From CAYYGL01 sp964471235 (GTDB lineage Bacteria > Calditrichota > Calditrichia > RBG-13-44-9 > J075), in contig CAYYGL010000048.1 of assembly GCA_964471235.1 (NCBI GenBank), forward strand, positions 1 to 28,251: 28,251 nt of DNA. Direction: 5' to 3'. Numbering within the stretch: position 1 is the first letter of the stretch; every line of letters starts with the position of its first letter. Positions 16,265-23,502 of this stretch are shown one piece after another. The position numbers were made by a program, and so were the translations under genes. The notes beneath the pieces were generated by a model, which worked only from the letters and a program-made list of their open reading frames with translations, searched no databases and was not told the DNA's origin.

Positions 16265-17488
16265 ATGCTGGAAAAAGTTAAAAATTTAGATGCTGTTTTA
16301 ATCCTGGCGGTCATGGGCTTACTGGCTTTAGGGCTGGTTGCTTTGTATTCCACCTCCCAATCCTTATTGAAATCCGGTAGCTCGGCGAATTTCTTTCAAA
16401 TGCAGCTCCAGTGGATTCTGCTGGGAGTTTTTCTCATGCTGGTGGTGGCTTATCTTCCCAGCCAATGGATCCCGGAATATTCTTATTGGGCATACGGAAT
16501 CTCTATCATCCTTCTTATATTGGTATTTTTTATCGGTTATAAGGGATATGGCGCTACCCGCTGGATACGCCTTGGTTCCATTCGTTTCCAACCGTCGGAG
16601 TTCGCCAAGATTTTCACCATTTTAGCGGTAGGAAGATATTTATCCTCGGAACGAGTGAATATCAATGAAATCAAACACTTCCTGATTGCTTCTGCCTTGA
16701 TTGTCTTTCCCTTTGTGTTAATTGCCAGGCAACCGGACCTGGGAACTGCCCTGGTTTTTCTAATGTTCATCCTGCCAATTTTTTATTGGGCGGGTCTGAG
16801 TACCAAAAACCTGATCATGATCACAACTCCGGCGCTGGTATTGATAGCATCCTTTAATGAATATGCTTTTTCCGCAATAATGGTTTTGATAGTTGCGTAT
16901 CTGATTTTCACTCGCTGGGGGTTCTTAAAGGGGTTGTTGTATTTTGCAATAAATGCTTTGATGGGATTGGTGACCCCGGCGTTATGGAATCAGCTACAAG
17001 ATTACCAGAAGCGCCGGATTCTGGTGTTCCTGAACCCCGAGGCGGATCCGCTCAATGCCGGTTACCAGATTATTCAATCCAAGGTCGCCATCGGCTCCGG
17101 TGGATTGATGGGAAAAGGATTTTTACAGGGCTCCCAAACGCAACTCCGCTTCCTGCCGGAACAGCATACCGATTTCATTTTTGCTGTTATTGGGGAGGAA
17201 TTCGGCTTTATCGGGGTAATGGCGGGAATTGTTCTATTCACAATTCTATTGATTCGGATTATTCAGTTGGCAGCCAACTTTCGGAATAAATTTTACAGCG
17301 TTGTATCCATTGGAATAGCGATCAATATCGCATTCCACATGTTTGTGAATGTCGGTATGACGATCGGGTTGTTTCCGGTTACCGGATTACCGCTGCCCTT
17401 TTTAAGTTATGGCGGCAGCGCCCTGCTCAGTAATTTAATGATGATCGGATTGTTGTTAAATTTTTACCGCAACCGGTATGAATACTAA
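16265..17488 (+). CDS. rodA: Rod shape-determining SEDS glycosyltransferase RodA
   Basis: RodA polymerises lipid II glycan strands and works as a pair with PBP2. The protein has 407 residues, about ten hydrophobic segments and the SEDS hallmarks ALYSTSQS, RWIRLGSIRFQPSEFAKI, FLNPEADPLNAGYQIIQSKVAIGSGG and FLPEQHTDFIFAVIGEEFGFIG. The terminal GLPLPFLSYGGSALLSN block is intact. The gene immediately follows mrdA, and lgt starts 52 bases after it. The start is the ATG at 16265, whose purine-rich upstream stretch is only a modest ribosome-binding site. Confidence 0.95.
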   Translation: MLEKVKNLDAVLILAVMGLLALGLVALYSTSQSLLKSGSSANFFQMQLQWILLGVFLMLVVAYLPSQWIPEYSYWAYGISIILLILVFFIGYKGYGATRWIRLGSIRFQPSEFAKIFTILAVGRYLSSERVNINEIKHFLIASALIVFPFVLIARQPDLGTALVFLMFILPIFYWAGLSTKNLIMITTPALVLIASFNEYAFSAIMVLIVAYLIFTRWGFLKGLLYFAINALMGLVTPALWNQLQDYQKRRILVFLNPEADPLNAGYQIIQSKVAIGSGGLMGKGFLQGSQTQLRFLPEQHTDFIFAVIGEEFGFIGVMAGIVLFTILLIRIIQLAANFRNKFYSVVSIGIAINIAFHMFVNVGMTIGLFPVTGLPLPFLSYGGSALLSNLMMIGLLLNFYRNRYEY

Positions 17489-17540
17489 GCGTTTCCGTCG
17501 CTTACCGCACCGTTAACCAACAGGAGCTTAATAAAAGCCT

Positions 17541-18326
17541 ATGCACCCGGAATTGTTTCGGATCGGACCCATTGTTGTCAGTAGTTATGGAATTTTACTG
17601 GCGCTGGCATTTCTTGCCGGCATCGGCATTACCAACCACCTGGCGCAAAAACGTGGTATTGCCACGGAAGACGTAGTAAACCTGGCATTCGTGGTCATGA
17701 TTAGCGCCATTATCGGAGCGCGCTTGCTGTATGTGGTGTTTCATCTTTCTGAATTTAAAGGCAGGTGGATGTATACCTTTGTTCCGATCCAACAGAATGG
17801 GACCATCGGGTTAAGCGGGTTAATTTTATTAGGCGGAGTTGGCGGAGCAGTTCTAACAGGGTCGCTTTACCTGTGGAAAAAGAAATTGCCAATCTGGAAA
17901 TTTTCCGACAGCGTTGCCCCGGCACTGGCATTTGGTATTTTTGTAGGGCGCATCGGTTGTTTTTTAAACGGCTGCTGTTTTGGGAAAGCCTGTCACCTTC
18001 CCTGGGGGGTGAAATTCCCTGCGGATAGTTACGCCGGAATGATCATGGGCAGTATTCCCATACATCCTACCCAACTCTATGCCTCGTTTTATGCCTTGCT
18101 GATGTTTGGCCTGTTACTGCAAGCCGAACGACGACAGCCTTACGAGGGATTCCTGGCTGCTTTCTTCCTGATGATGTATGGGATCGGTCGCTTTGTGATA
18201 GACTTTTTTCGGTTTTACGAACACCAGATGTTTGTCTTAAACGGGTTGGATTTTAACCAGGTGGTAAGTGTGATGATGTTTCTGGGAGGCGTTGGGATTC
18301 TATGGTTAAAACACCCCCGGCATTAA
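17541..18326 (+). CDS. lgt: Prolipoprotein diacylglyceryl transferase
   Basis: Lgt adds diacylglycerol to the lipobox cysteine of prolipoproteins at the inner membrane. It has 261 residues, several membrane segments, the N-terminal GPIVVSSYGILLALAFL segment, and the Lgt signature GRIGCFLNGCCFG with Arg137. PIHPTQLYASFYAL and YGIGRFVIDFFR near the end fit the family. AGGAGC (17522-17527) is 13 bases from the ATG, a little far. It probably ends the mreCD-mrdA-rodA-lgt transcript. The next gene encodes a lipoprotein, a natural Lgt substrate. Confidence 0.94.
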   Translation: MHPELFRIGPIVVSSYGILLALAFLAGIGITNHLAQKRGIATEDVVNLAFVVMISAIIGARLLYVVFHLSEFKGRWMYTFVPIQQNGTIGLSGLILLGGVGGAVLTGSLYLWKKKLPIWKFSDSVAPALAFGIFVGRIGCFLNGCCFGKACHLPWGVKFPADSYAGMIMGSIPIHPTQLYASFYALLMFGLLLQAERRQPYEGFLAAFFLMMYGIGRFVIDFFRFYEHQMFVLNGLDFNQVVSVMMFLGGVGILWLKHPRH

Positions 18327-18333
18327 TAAATGC

Positions 18334-18362
18334 TTGACTTTACTATGGTTAATTTCTAAATT
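18334..18362 (+). promoter_or_regulatory. Sigma-70-type promoter for the TPR lipoprotein gene
   Basis: TTGACT (18334-18339), a 17-base spacer and TAAATT (18357-18362) make a strong promoter starting 8 bases after the lgt stop. The predicted transcript start near 18369 leaves a short leader containing AAGGAGG. Confidence 0.7.
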
Positions 18363-18393
18363 TTGCCAAAATTTCCAAGGAGGATCAAGAACA

Positions 18394-19203
18394 GTGAGAT
18401 GGAAAACACTTATCATCGGATTAATTACCGCGGTACTTTTTATGGCGGCAATTGGCTGCGCCGGTTCCCGGAAAACCGAAGCGGAAACCCCTCAAACAGT
18501 GGAACCGGATAACTATGATGAAATTGAGAAGTTGTTAGGCATTACCCCGGAAGAGAATCAACAATCAGCCAATCAAGGACAGACTGAAGCAGAGTCAACG
18601 CAAAGTATGGAATCCGCTGAATCGGCACAGGGGATGACCACACCCCGGGCATCCCAACAGGAAGAAGAGCTGCAAAAAGAGGTAAAAGAATTGGAAGCCC
18701 AGTTGCGGGAAAAGAACAAGATGATTGCAGATTTAAAGATGCAACTCTCCCTGGCGAAATCCAAATCTGAGAGCGAAAAAAGTGCTCCTTCCGCCTCAAT
18801 GCGGTCGTTTTCTCCCACCTCTTCTCTGAGTGATGCCGAATACGAGAGAAAATATCGGGAGGCGTATCAATTATTCTCCGAGCACCAGTACCGGCAGGCA
18901 ATGGAAATCTTCAAATCCCTGGTAGCTTCCAATCCCAATCACAATCTGGCAGATAATGCTCAGTACTGGATTGGAGAATGTTATTATCTCCTGGGTGACT
19001 ATCGGGCGGCGATTCTGGCGTTTGAAAAGGTGTTCACGTTTAAAAATTCCAACAAAAATGCTGATGCTCAGTATAAGCTGGGATTATGCTATTATCATTT
19101 GAAAGATTATAAACGGGCGCGCCTGGAATTTCAGACCTTTGTTGATAACTATCAAAATTCGAAACTGGTACGGAAAGCAGAGGCTTACCTGGCAAAACTG
19201 TAG
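18394..19203 (+). CDS. TPR lipoprotein, YbgF/CpoB-like
   Basis: This is an envelope lipoprotein of 269 residues, probably periplasm-facing. A signal peptide (RWKTLIIGLITAVLFMA) ends at a lipobox-like AIGC, giving a Cys anchored by Lgt. A Glu/Gln/Ser-rich linker and a coiled coil (EEELQKEVKELEAQLREKN) follow. Three TPR-like repeats (AYQLFSEHQYRQAMEIF; AQYWIGECYYLLGDYRAAI; AQYKLGLCYYHLKDYKRAR) complete the C-terminus. This matches the architecture of CpoB/YbgF in the Tol-Pal system, but no tol or pal gene is in view, so no symbol is given. The start is a GTG at 18394 with AAGGAGG 9 bases upstream. The longer frame from an ATG at 18334 would begin inside the -35 box and is rejected. Confidence 0.85.
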   Translation: MRWKTLIIGLITAVLFMAAIGCAGSRKTEAETPQTVEPDNYDEIEKLLGITPEENQQSANQGQTEAESTQSMESAESAQGMTTPRASQQEEELQKEVKELEAQLREKNKMIADLKMQLSLAKSKSESEKSAPSASMRSFSPTSSLSDAEYERKYREAYQLFSEHQYRQAMEIFKSLVASNPNHNLADNAQYWIGECYYLLGDYRAAILAFEKVFTFKNSNKNADAQYKLGLCYYHLKDYKRARLEFQTFVDNYQNSKLVRKAEAYLAKL

Positions 19204-19348
19204 CACTCTTATCAATGCTGATTTGTTGGATTTCCTCCGACGATGGTGAACCGAAGTATTGCCTGTAAATCCAGGGAGGCAGACTCATCCATTGCCGCCA
19301 CTGTTCAAAGGGAGATCCACCGAGGTCCCGGTAGATTTTAAAAAAGGG

Positions 19349-19376
19349 TTGAAATCTTTTAAAAACTGATTAAATT
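19349..19376 (+). promoter_or_regulatory. Promoter candidate for tRNA-Val / pyr operon
   Basis: TTGAAA (19349-19354), 16 bases and TAAATT (19371-19376) lie about 30 bases before the tRNA. The predicted start is near 19383. The 145 bases between the preceding lipoprotein stop and this element show no gene or clear terminator. Confidence 0.5.
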
Positions 19377-19407
19377 TGATGCCGACATTTCAGCAGGTAA
19401 ACCGAAC

Positions 19408-19481
19408 GGGCGGTTAGCTCAGTCGGCTAGAGCGCTGCGCTCACATCGCAGAGGTCACTGGTTCAAGTCCAGTACCGCCCA
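19408..19481 (+). tRNA. tRNA-Val, anticodon CAC
   Basis: A complete cloverleaf is present. The acceptor stem is GGGCGGT/ACCGCCC, the D stem GCTC/GAGC and the anticodon stem CTGCG/CGCAG with loop CTCACAT, so the anticodon is CAC and reads GTG. The T arm is ACTGG-TTCAAGT-CCAGT and the discriminator base is A. CCA is not encoded. It is immediately followed by the pyr leader. Confidence 0.96.
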
Positions 19482-19500
19482 CTTGATGCACCTTTAACAC

Positions 19501-19526
19501 TATCCGGAGAGGTAGTAAAGGGATGG
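19501..19526 (+). promoter_or_regulatory. PyrR-binding loop / anti-antiterminator candidate
   Basis: TATCCGGAGAGGTAG followed by TAAAGGGATGG closely follows the conserved PyrR RNA-binding motif known from Bacillus leaders (ARUCCNGNGAGGYU). ATCC (19502-19505) can close a stem with GGAT (19521-19524). AAAGG (19517-19521) can alternatively pair with CCTTT in the 5' arm or loop of the downstream terminator. pyrR itself is the first gene after it, which makes autoregulation by attenuation likely. Confidence 0.65.
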
Positions 19527-19562
19527 CAAATTGGATACACCGGTTATCGATTTTTTTGTACA

Positions 19563-19600
19563 AGCCTTTGGAGCCTTTGTTCTCCAAAGGCTATTTTTTT
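19563..19600 (+). terminator. Intrinsic terminator, likely pyr attenuator
   Basis: AGCCTTTGGAG (19563-19573) and CTCCAAAGGCT (19582-19592) form a perfect 11-bp stem with an 8-base loop, followed by A and seven T. It could simply end the tRNA-Val transcript. The PyrR-loop-like motif just before it and pyrR after it suggest regulated termination. Confidence 0.9.
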
Positions 19601-19764
19601 GTACACCACTTCAATGCCGGTAATAGGTTGGAAATGCAACATTGGGGTTGTTTTCGGGGTGTTTATCAATGTTTTCCCGATAGAGGTCATTCTGAACGGT
19701 GACCCCCCACCCCCATGAAGTTTCAGACGATTCAATACAAGCGGATGAAGAGATAGGAGAGAAT

Positions 19765-20319
19765 ATGTCCGGCGACGTCAAAGCACAAATCATTACCGCT
19801 CAGGATATGTCCCGCATCATCACCCGGCTGGCACACGAGATTTTGGAAAAGAATCGCGGTGTGGAGAACCTGGTGTTAATCGGGCTGCATACCCGTGGCG
19901 CATACCTGGCGGAACGAATCTCCCACAAAATCCGGGATATTGAAGGAGTTGAGGTCCCCACCGGGTTTCTGGATGTCACCTTATACCGCGACGATTTCCG
20001 GACTCGCTTAAAGCAGCCCTCGGTGGAAGTCACCAATATCCCCTTCAAAATTGATGAGAAGAATATTGTGTTAATCGACGACGTCCTCTACACCGGTCGC
20101 ACCATCCGGGCGGCGTTGGATGCGTTGATGGATTTTGGCAGACCGGCGCGCATTTACCTGGCGGTTCTGGTGGATCGCGGGCACCGGGAATTGCCCATTA
20201 AAGCCGATTTTGTGGGAAAGAATATCCCCACTTCTATTGGCGAAGAAGTTAAAGTGAAACTGACCGAAGTAGATGATGAAGATGCGGTTTACCTGGTGGA
20301 AGCGCCGTCGGATGGATAA
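19765..20319 (+). CDS. pyrR: Bifunctional pyr operon regulator / uracil phosphoribosyltransferase PyrR
   Basis: PyrR binds UMP and PRPP, promotes attenuation of pyr mRNA, and has uracil phosphoribosyltransferase activity. The protein is 184 residues from the ATG at 19765, chosen for AGGAGAG just upstream; the frame open from 19699 adds an unrelated N-terminus. The PRPP-binding loop VLIDDVLYTGRT is intact. TLYRDDFRT and the C-terminal VDRGHRELPIKADFVGKNIPTS are typical of PyrR rather than of simple Upp or HPRT enzymes. pyrB follows after 84 bases and then pyrC overlaps pyrB. The RNA target is probably the leader at 19501-19600. Confidence 0.95.
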   Translation: MSGDVKAQIITAQDMSRIITRLAHEILEKNRGVENLVLIGLHTRGAYLAERISHKIRDIEGVEVPTGFLDVTLYRDDFRTRLKQPSVEVTNIPFKIDEKNIVLIDDVLYTGRTIRAALDALMDFGRPARIYLAVLVDRGHRELPIKADFVGKNIPTSIGEEVKVKLTEVDDEDAVYLVEAPSDG

Positions 20320-20403
20320 ACAAATCAGCGGTTCGGTAAAACGAATCGTCAATAAATTGATGGAATTATCGAATTTCTTATGTTGTGTCAGGAAAGGCAG
20401 GTT

Positions 20404-21333
20404 ATGTTATCATCACGTCATTTATTAGGATTGGACGGGTTGAAAGCGGAGGAAATTCAACTCATCCTGGATACGGCGCGGTCTTTCCGCGAAGTAATTG
20501 ACCGCCCCATTAAACGGGTTCCCACCCTCCAGGGAAAGACCGTTGTGAATTTGTTTTATGAACCCTCTACCCGCACCCGCATTTCTTTTGAATTGGCAGA
20601 AAAACGGATGTCGGCGGATATCGTCAACTTTTCTGCCGGCACCAGCTCCGTTAAAAAAGGAGAGTCATTGATTGACACGGTGCGCAACATTGCCGCCATG
20701 AAAATAGATATGGTGGTGATGCGGCATTCCTCCCCCGGGGCAGGGCACCTGCTTACCCGGGTATTGGATGCCAATATCATCAATGCCGGGGATGGCGGTC
20801 ACGAACACCCTACCCAGGCGTTGCTGGATATGATGACCATTCGGGAAAAGTTGGGAAGCTTTGACAAGTTAACCATTGCCCTGGTGGGTGACATTTCTCA
20901 TTCCCGGGTTGCCCTATCCAATATTTACGGACTAAAAACCATGGGTGCCCGGGTGATTGTCTGCGGACCGGCAACGTTAATTCCCCGGGAAATCGAACGG
21001 CTGGGAGTGGAAGTCTATCATAATATTGATGATATTATCCCCCAGGTGGATGTGATGAACATTCTGCGTTTGCAATTGGAGCGGCAGCGCACCGGGCTCT
21101 TCCCTTCGCTGCGGGAATATCACAATTATTTTGGGATAACCCGGGAGCGGCTGGAAAAAGCAACCCGACCGATTTTGATTATGCACCCGGGACCAATGAA
21201 CCGGGGATTGGAAATTTCCAGCAATGTCGCCGATAGCGAACATTCGGTCATCTTAGAACAAGTAACCAACGGAATTGCTGTTCGCATGGCAGTTTTGTAT
21301 TTACTTTCAGGAGGTCGCAGTGAAGTTCACTAA
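20404..21333 (+). CDS. pyrB: Aspartate carbamoyltransferase, catalytic subunit
   Basis: PyrB condenses carbamoyl phosphate with aspartate, the committed step of pyrimidine synthesis. It is 309 residues from the ATG at 20404, preferred over the ATG at 20380 because GGAAAGG lies 6-12 bases upstream and the sequence LSSRHLLGLDGL is the usual N-terminus. The carbamoyl-phosphate motif is YEPSTRTRISFE, the HPTQALLD block is present, and the late aspartate loop MHPGPMNRGLEI is intact. No pyrI regulatory subunit is adjacent. Its end overlaps pyrC by 14 bases. Confidence 0.96.
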   Translation: MLSSRHLLGLDGLKAEEIQLILDTARSFREVIDRPIKRVPTLQGKTVVNLFYEPSTRTRISFELAEKRMSADIVNFSAGTSSVKKGESLIDTVRNIAAMKIDMVVMRHSSPGAGHLLTRVLDANIINAGDGGHEHPTQALLDMMTIREKLGSFDKLTIALVGDISHSRVALSNIYGLKTMGARVIVCGPATLIPREIERLGVEVYHNIDDIIPQVDVMNILRLQLERQRTGLFPSLREYHNYFGITRERLEKATRPILIMHPGPMNRGLEISSNVADSEHSVILEQVTNGIAVRMAVLYLLSGGRSEVH

Positions 21334-22651
21334 AGAAGTGAAAGTGGGAAGCCATGACTTTCAACCCCTGCCAAAAAGGCTGTTGTTAAAAGGGGGAACA
21401 ATTGTTGATCCCGGTCAACGGATGGAGAAGAAATCGGATGTGGTAATCCAATCCGGTAAAATCGTTGAGGTTGGAGCGGTGGATGAGAATGGGTTCAATG
21501 GAACGGTGCTGGATATGGAGGGGAAGTTCATTTCCCCCGGTTGGATGGATATGCATGTTCATCTCCGGGAGCCGGGAAGGGAAGATGAAGAGACCATCCA
21601 GAGCGGTAGTCTGGCGGCTGCCAATGGCGGATTTACTGCTGTTTGCTGTATGCCCAATACTACTCCGCCTATCGATAGCCAGGAGATTATCCAGTACATT
21701 AAAGACCGGGCGCGGAATTCCCTGGTGGATGTTTACCCGATTGCCGCCATTACCAAAAAACGCGCCGGGGAAGAGTTAGCGGAAATATTGGATCTGGTAG
21801 AGCAGGGTGCCGTGGCAATCTCCGATGATGGCAGCCCGGTGATGAGTGCGGAAATGATGCGCCGGGCACTGGAATATAGCAAAATGGTGGCAATTCCGGT
21901 AATCGGACATGAAGAAGATCTGACCATGACCGCCAATGGGCATATCAACGAAGGGTATGTTTCCACCTGCCTGGGGCTGGGCGGCATCCCTTCGGTTGCC
22001 GAAGATATTATGATTGCCCGGGACATCATGCTAACCGAATATTGCGGGGGACATTTCCATGTGGCGCATATCTCCACCCGGGAATCGGTGGAACTGGTTC
22101 GGCAGGCAAAAAAACGGGGAGTTGCGGTAAGCGCCGAGGTCACCCCCCATCATTTCTCCTTAACCGATGAAGCGGTTCGGGGTTATGATACCAATGCCAA
22201 AATGAAACCCCCGCTGCGCACCCAGGCAGACGTGGATGCCATTCTGGAAGGCTTGCAAGACAATACCATTGATGCTATCGCCACCGACCATGCTCCCCAC
22301 TCCTGGGAGGAAAAAGCTTCGGAATTCATCTATGCCCCATTCGGGATTGTTGGCTTGGAAACTGCCCTGGGATTATCCTTCACAAAACTATATCACACCC
22401 GAATTTTGTCTCTTTCCAGCCTTATTGAAAAATTCACTGTCAACCCTTATCGCATTCTGGGGATCACTCCGCCGGCTGTCAAAAAGGGAGAACCCGCCAA
22501 TTTGACCATCTTCGATAGTGAAGTTGAGTGGTCGTTTTCCGACAAACACACTCTCTCGAAAAGCACCAATTCCCCATTTATTGGATGGCAGTTAAAAGGG
22601 AAGCCCCATGCAGTTATTAACCGGGGGAAATTTTTTATGTCAATTCTGTAA
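21320..22651 (+). CDS. pyrC: Dihydroorotase (class I)
   Basis: This enzyme cyclises carbamoyl-aspartate to dihydroorotate at a binuclear zinc centre. From the GTG at 21320 it is 443 residues; AGGAGG (21309-21314) sits 5 bases upstream, making this start much better than an ATG at 21275 inside pyrB. Metal ligands appear as DMHVHLREPG, the Lys expected to be carboxylated in AITKKRAGEE, the His in IGHEED and the His in VAHIST. The catalytic Asp is in IATDHAPHS. The 14-base overlap with pyrB implies coupling. A terminator follows directly. Confidence 0.95.
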   Translation: MKFTKEVKVGSHDFQPLPKRLLLKGGTIVDPGQRMEKKSDVVIQSGKIVEVGAVDENGFNGTVLDMEGKFISPGWMDMHVHLREPGREDEETIQSGSLAAANGGFTAVCCMPNTTPPIDSQEIIQYIKDRARNSLVDVYPIAAITKKRAGEELAEILDLVEQGAVAISDDGSPVMSAEMMRRALEYSKMVAIPVIGHEEDLTMTANGHINEGYVSTCLGLGGIPSVAEDIMIARDIMLTEYCGGHFHVAHISTRESVELVRQAKKRGVAVSAEVTPHHFSLTDEAVRGYDTNAKMKPPLRTQADVDAILEGLQDNTIDAIATDHAPHSWEEKASEFIYAPFGIVGLETALGLSFTKLYHTRILSLSSLIEKFTVNPYRILGITPPAVKKGEPANLTIFDSEVEWSFSDKHTLSKSTNSPFIGWQLKGKPHAVINRGKFFMSIL

Positions 22652-22683
22652 CGCCTGATTCCACAGGAAATATCAGGTGTTTT
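22652..22683 (+). terminator. Intrinsic terminator of the pyr operon
   Basis: CGCCTGAT (22652-22659) pairs with ATCAGGTG (22672-22679) with one G-U pair. TCC/GGA inside can extend the stem, and four T follow. It starts immediately after the pyrC stop. Confidence 0.7.
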
Positions 22684-22882
22684 CGAAATTGATCTTCCCG
22701 GGGACTGCTCCCTCCAGGGATTTCGCTGTCAGAGATTCACAAAATCAGGCATCCCATATTGTCATACTGACATATAACTTGGCAGAGTGGCACAGTTATG
22801 AAGTTTCACGAAAATGCATCAGGCAATTAAAGTGCTGTTTAATTTTAATAAAACCATAAGGTTGAGATAGTTTTAAGATTTC

Positions 22883-22899
22883 TTGGCACCTTTTTTGTT
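22883..22899 (+). promoter_or_regulatory. Sigma-54-like promoter candidate
   Basis: TTGGCACC-TTTT-TTGTT matches the -24/-12 consensus (TTGGCACG-N4-TTGCW) except at the eighth base and with GT instead of GC at -12. The spacing between GG and GT is exactly ten bases. It lies 76 bases before the small helical protein and dnaK. No convincing sigma-70 promoter was seen in 22684-22974, which otherwise holds only a TGTCA-TAC-TGACA inverted repeat near 22759 and no gene. Confidence 0.35.
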
Positions 22900-22974
22900 A
22901 ATTAAGCGGTGATGATTGGAAGTGATTTCAGAACAGTTAACTAAACACGCTGTCAAAACAAGAAGTGAGAGATT

Positions 22975-23460
22975 ATGGGTGGAGAAATGATTATTGATCG
23001 TTGGATTGAGAAATTGGGGAATGATAACCCAATTTCGGCAGAAGAAAAAGAAAAGCTTGTGGCGGAATTACAAACCGATTATCGCGACGAGATACGGCTT
23101 AAAAGGATGTTAACAGCCGAAGCGGAGCATTTGCCATATCCGCATTTAACGGAAGCCGCTTTGAAACTTGCGGAAGACAAGCAGAAAGTGGCGGATACCA
23201 TCCGGGACCTGATTATGGGGTTAGACGGCTCGGTGGAATTGGAACCGGGCGACAATTTATCTGTGGAAGCTACCGGAGATTTTACAGAGATATTGAAATT
23301 GGAGAATGAAATCGGGGAAAGACTGGTTGAGCATGCGAATTTGGCGGAAGACAATGGCTTGACTGAAATGGCACAAACGCTGCTTAAGCTCAAGGATGAG
23401 CATTATACGCATCAGGAAAGAATTGAAGCATTAATTATGAAAACAAACGGAACATTATAA
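22975..23460 (+). CDS. Predicted four-helix-bundle (ferritin-like) protein of unknown function
   Basis: This is a 161-residue soluble protein with four predicted long helices: ~21-50 (YRDEIRLKRMLTAEAEHL), ~55-82, ~101-124 and ~127-155. That layout resembles ferritin-like/rubrerythrin-type small proteins, including the PYPHLTEA link between helices one and two. The iron ligands are incomplete: the position expected to read ExxH in helix two is EDKQK, while helix four has DEHYTHQE. Metal binding is therefore uncertain. The ATG at 22975 is used; an ATG at 22987 is also possible. dnaK follows after 42 bases in the same direction, so the two are probably co-transcribed. I cannot name a specific family. 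Confidence 0.7.
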   Translation: MGGEMIIDRWIEKLGNDNPISAEEKEKLVAELQTDYRDEIRLKRMLTAEAEHLPYPHLTEAALKLAEDKQKVADTIRDLIMGLDGSVELEPGDNLSVEATGDFTEILKLENEIGERLVEHANLAEDNGLTEMAQTLLKLKDEHYTHQERIEALIMKTNGTL

Positions 23461-23502
23461 AAACACTCGAAAACACTTTTTATTGAAAGGAGGGTTTTAC
23501 CA

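Noticed and set aside
23461..23502. CIRCE element for HrcA control of dnaK
   Set aside because: No TTAGCACTC/GAGTGCTAA inverted repeat occurs here or in 22684-22974.
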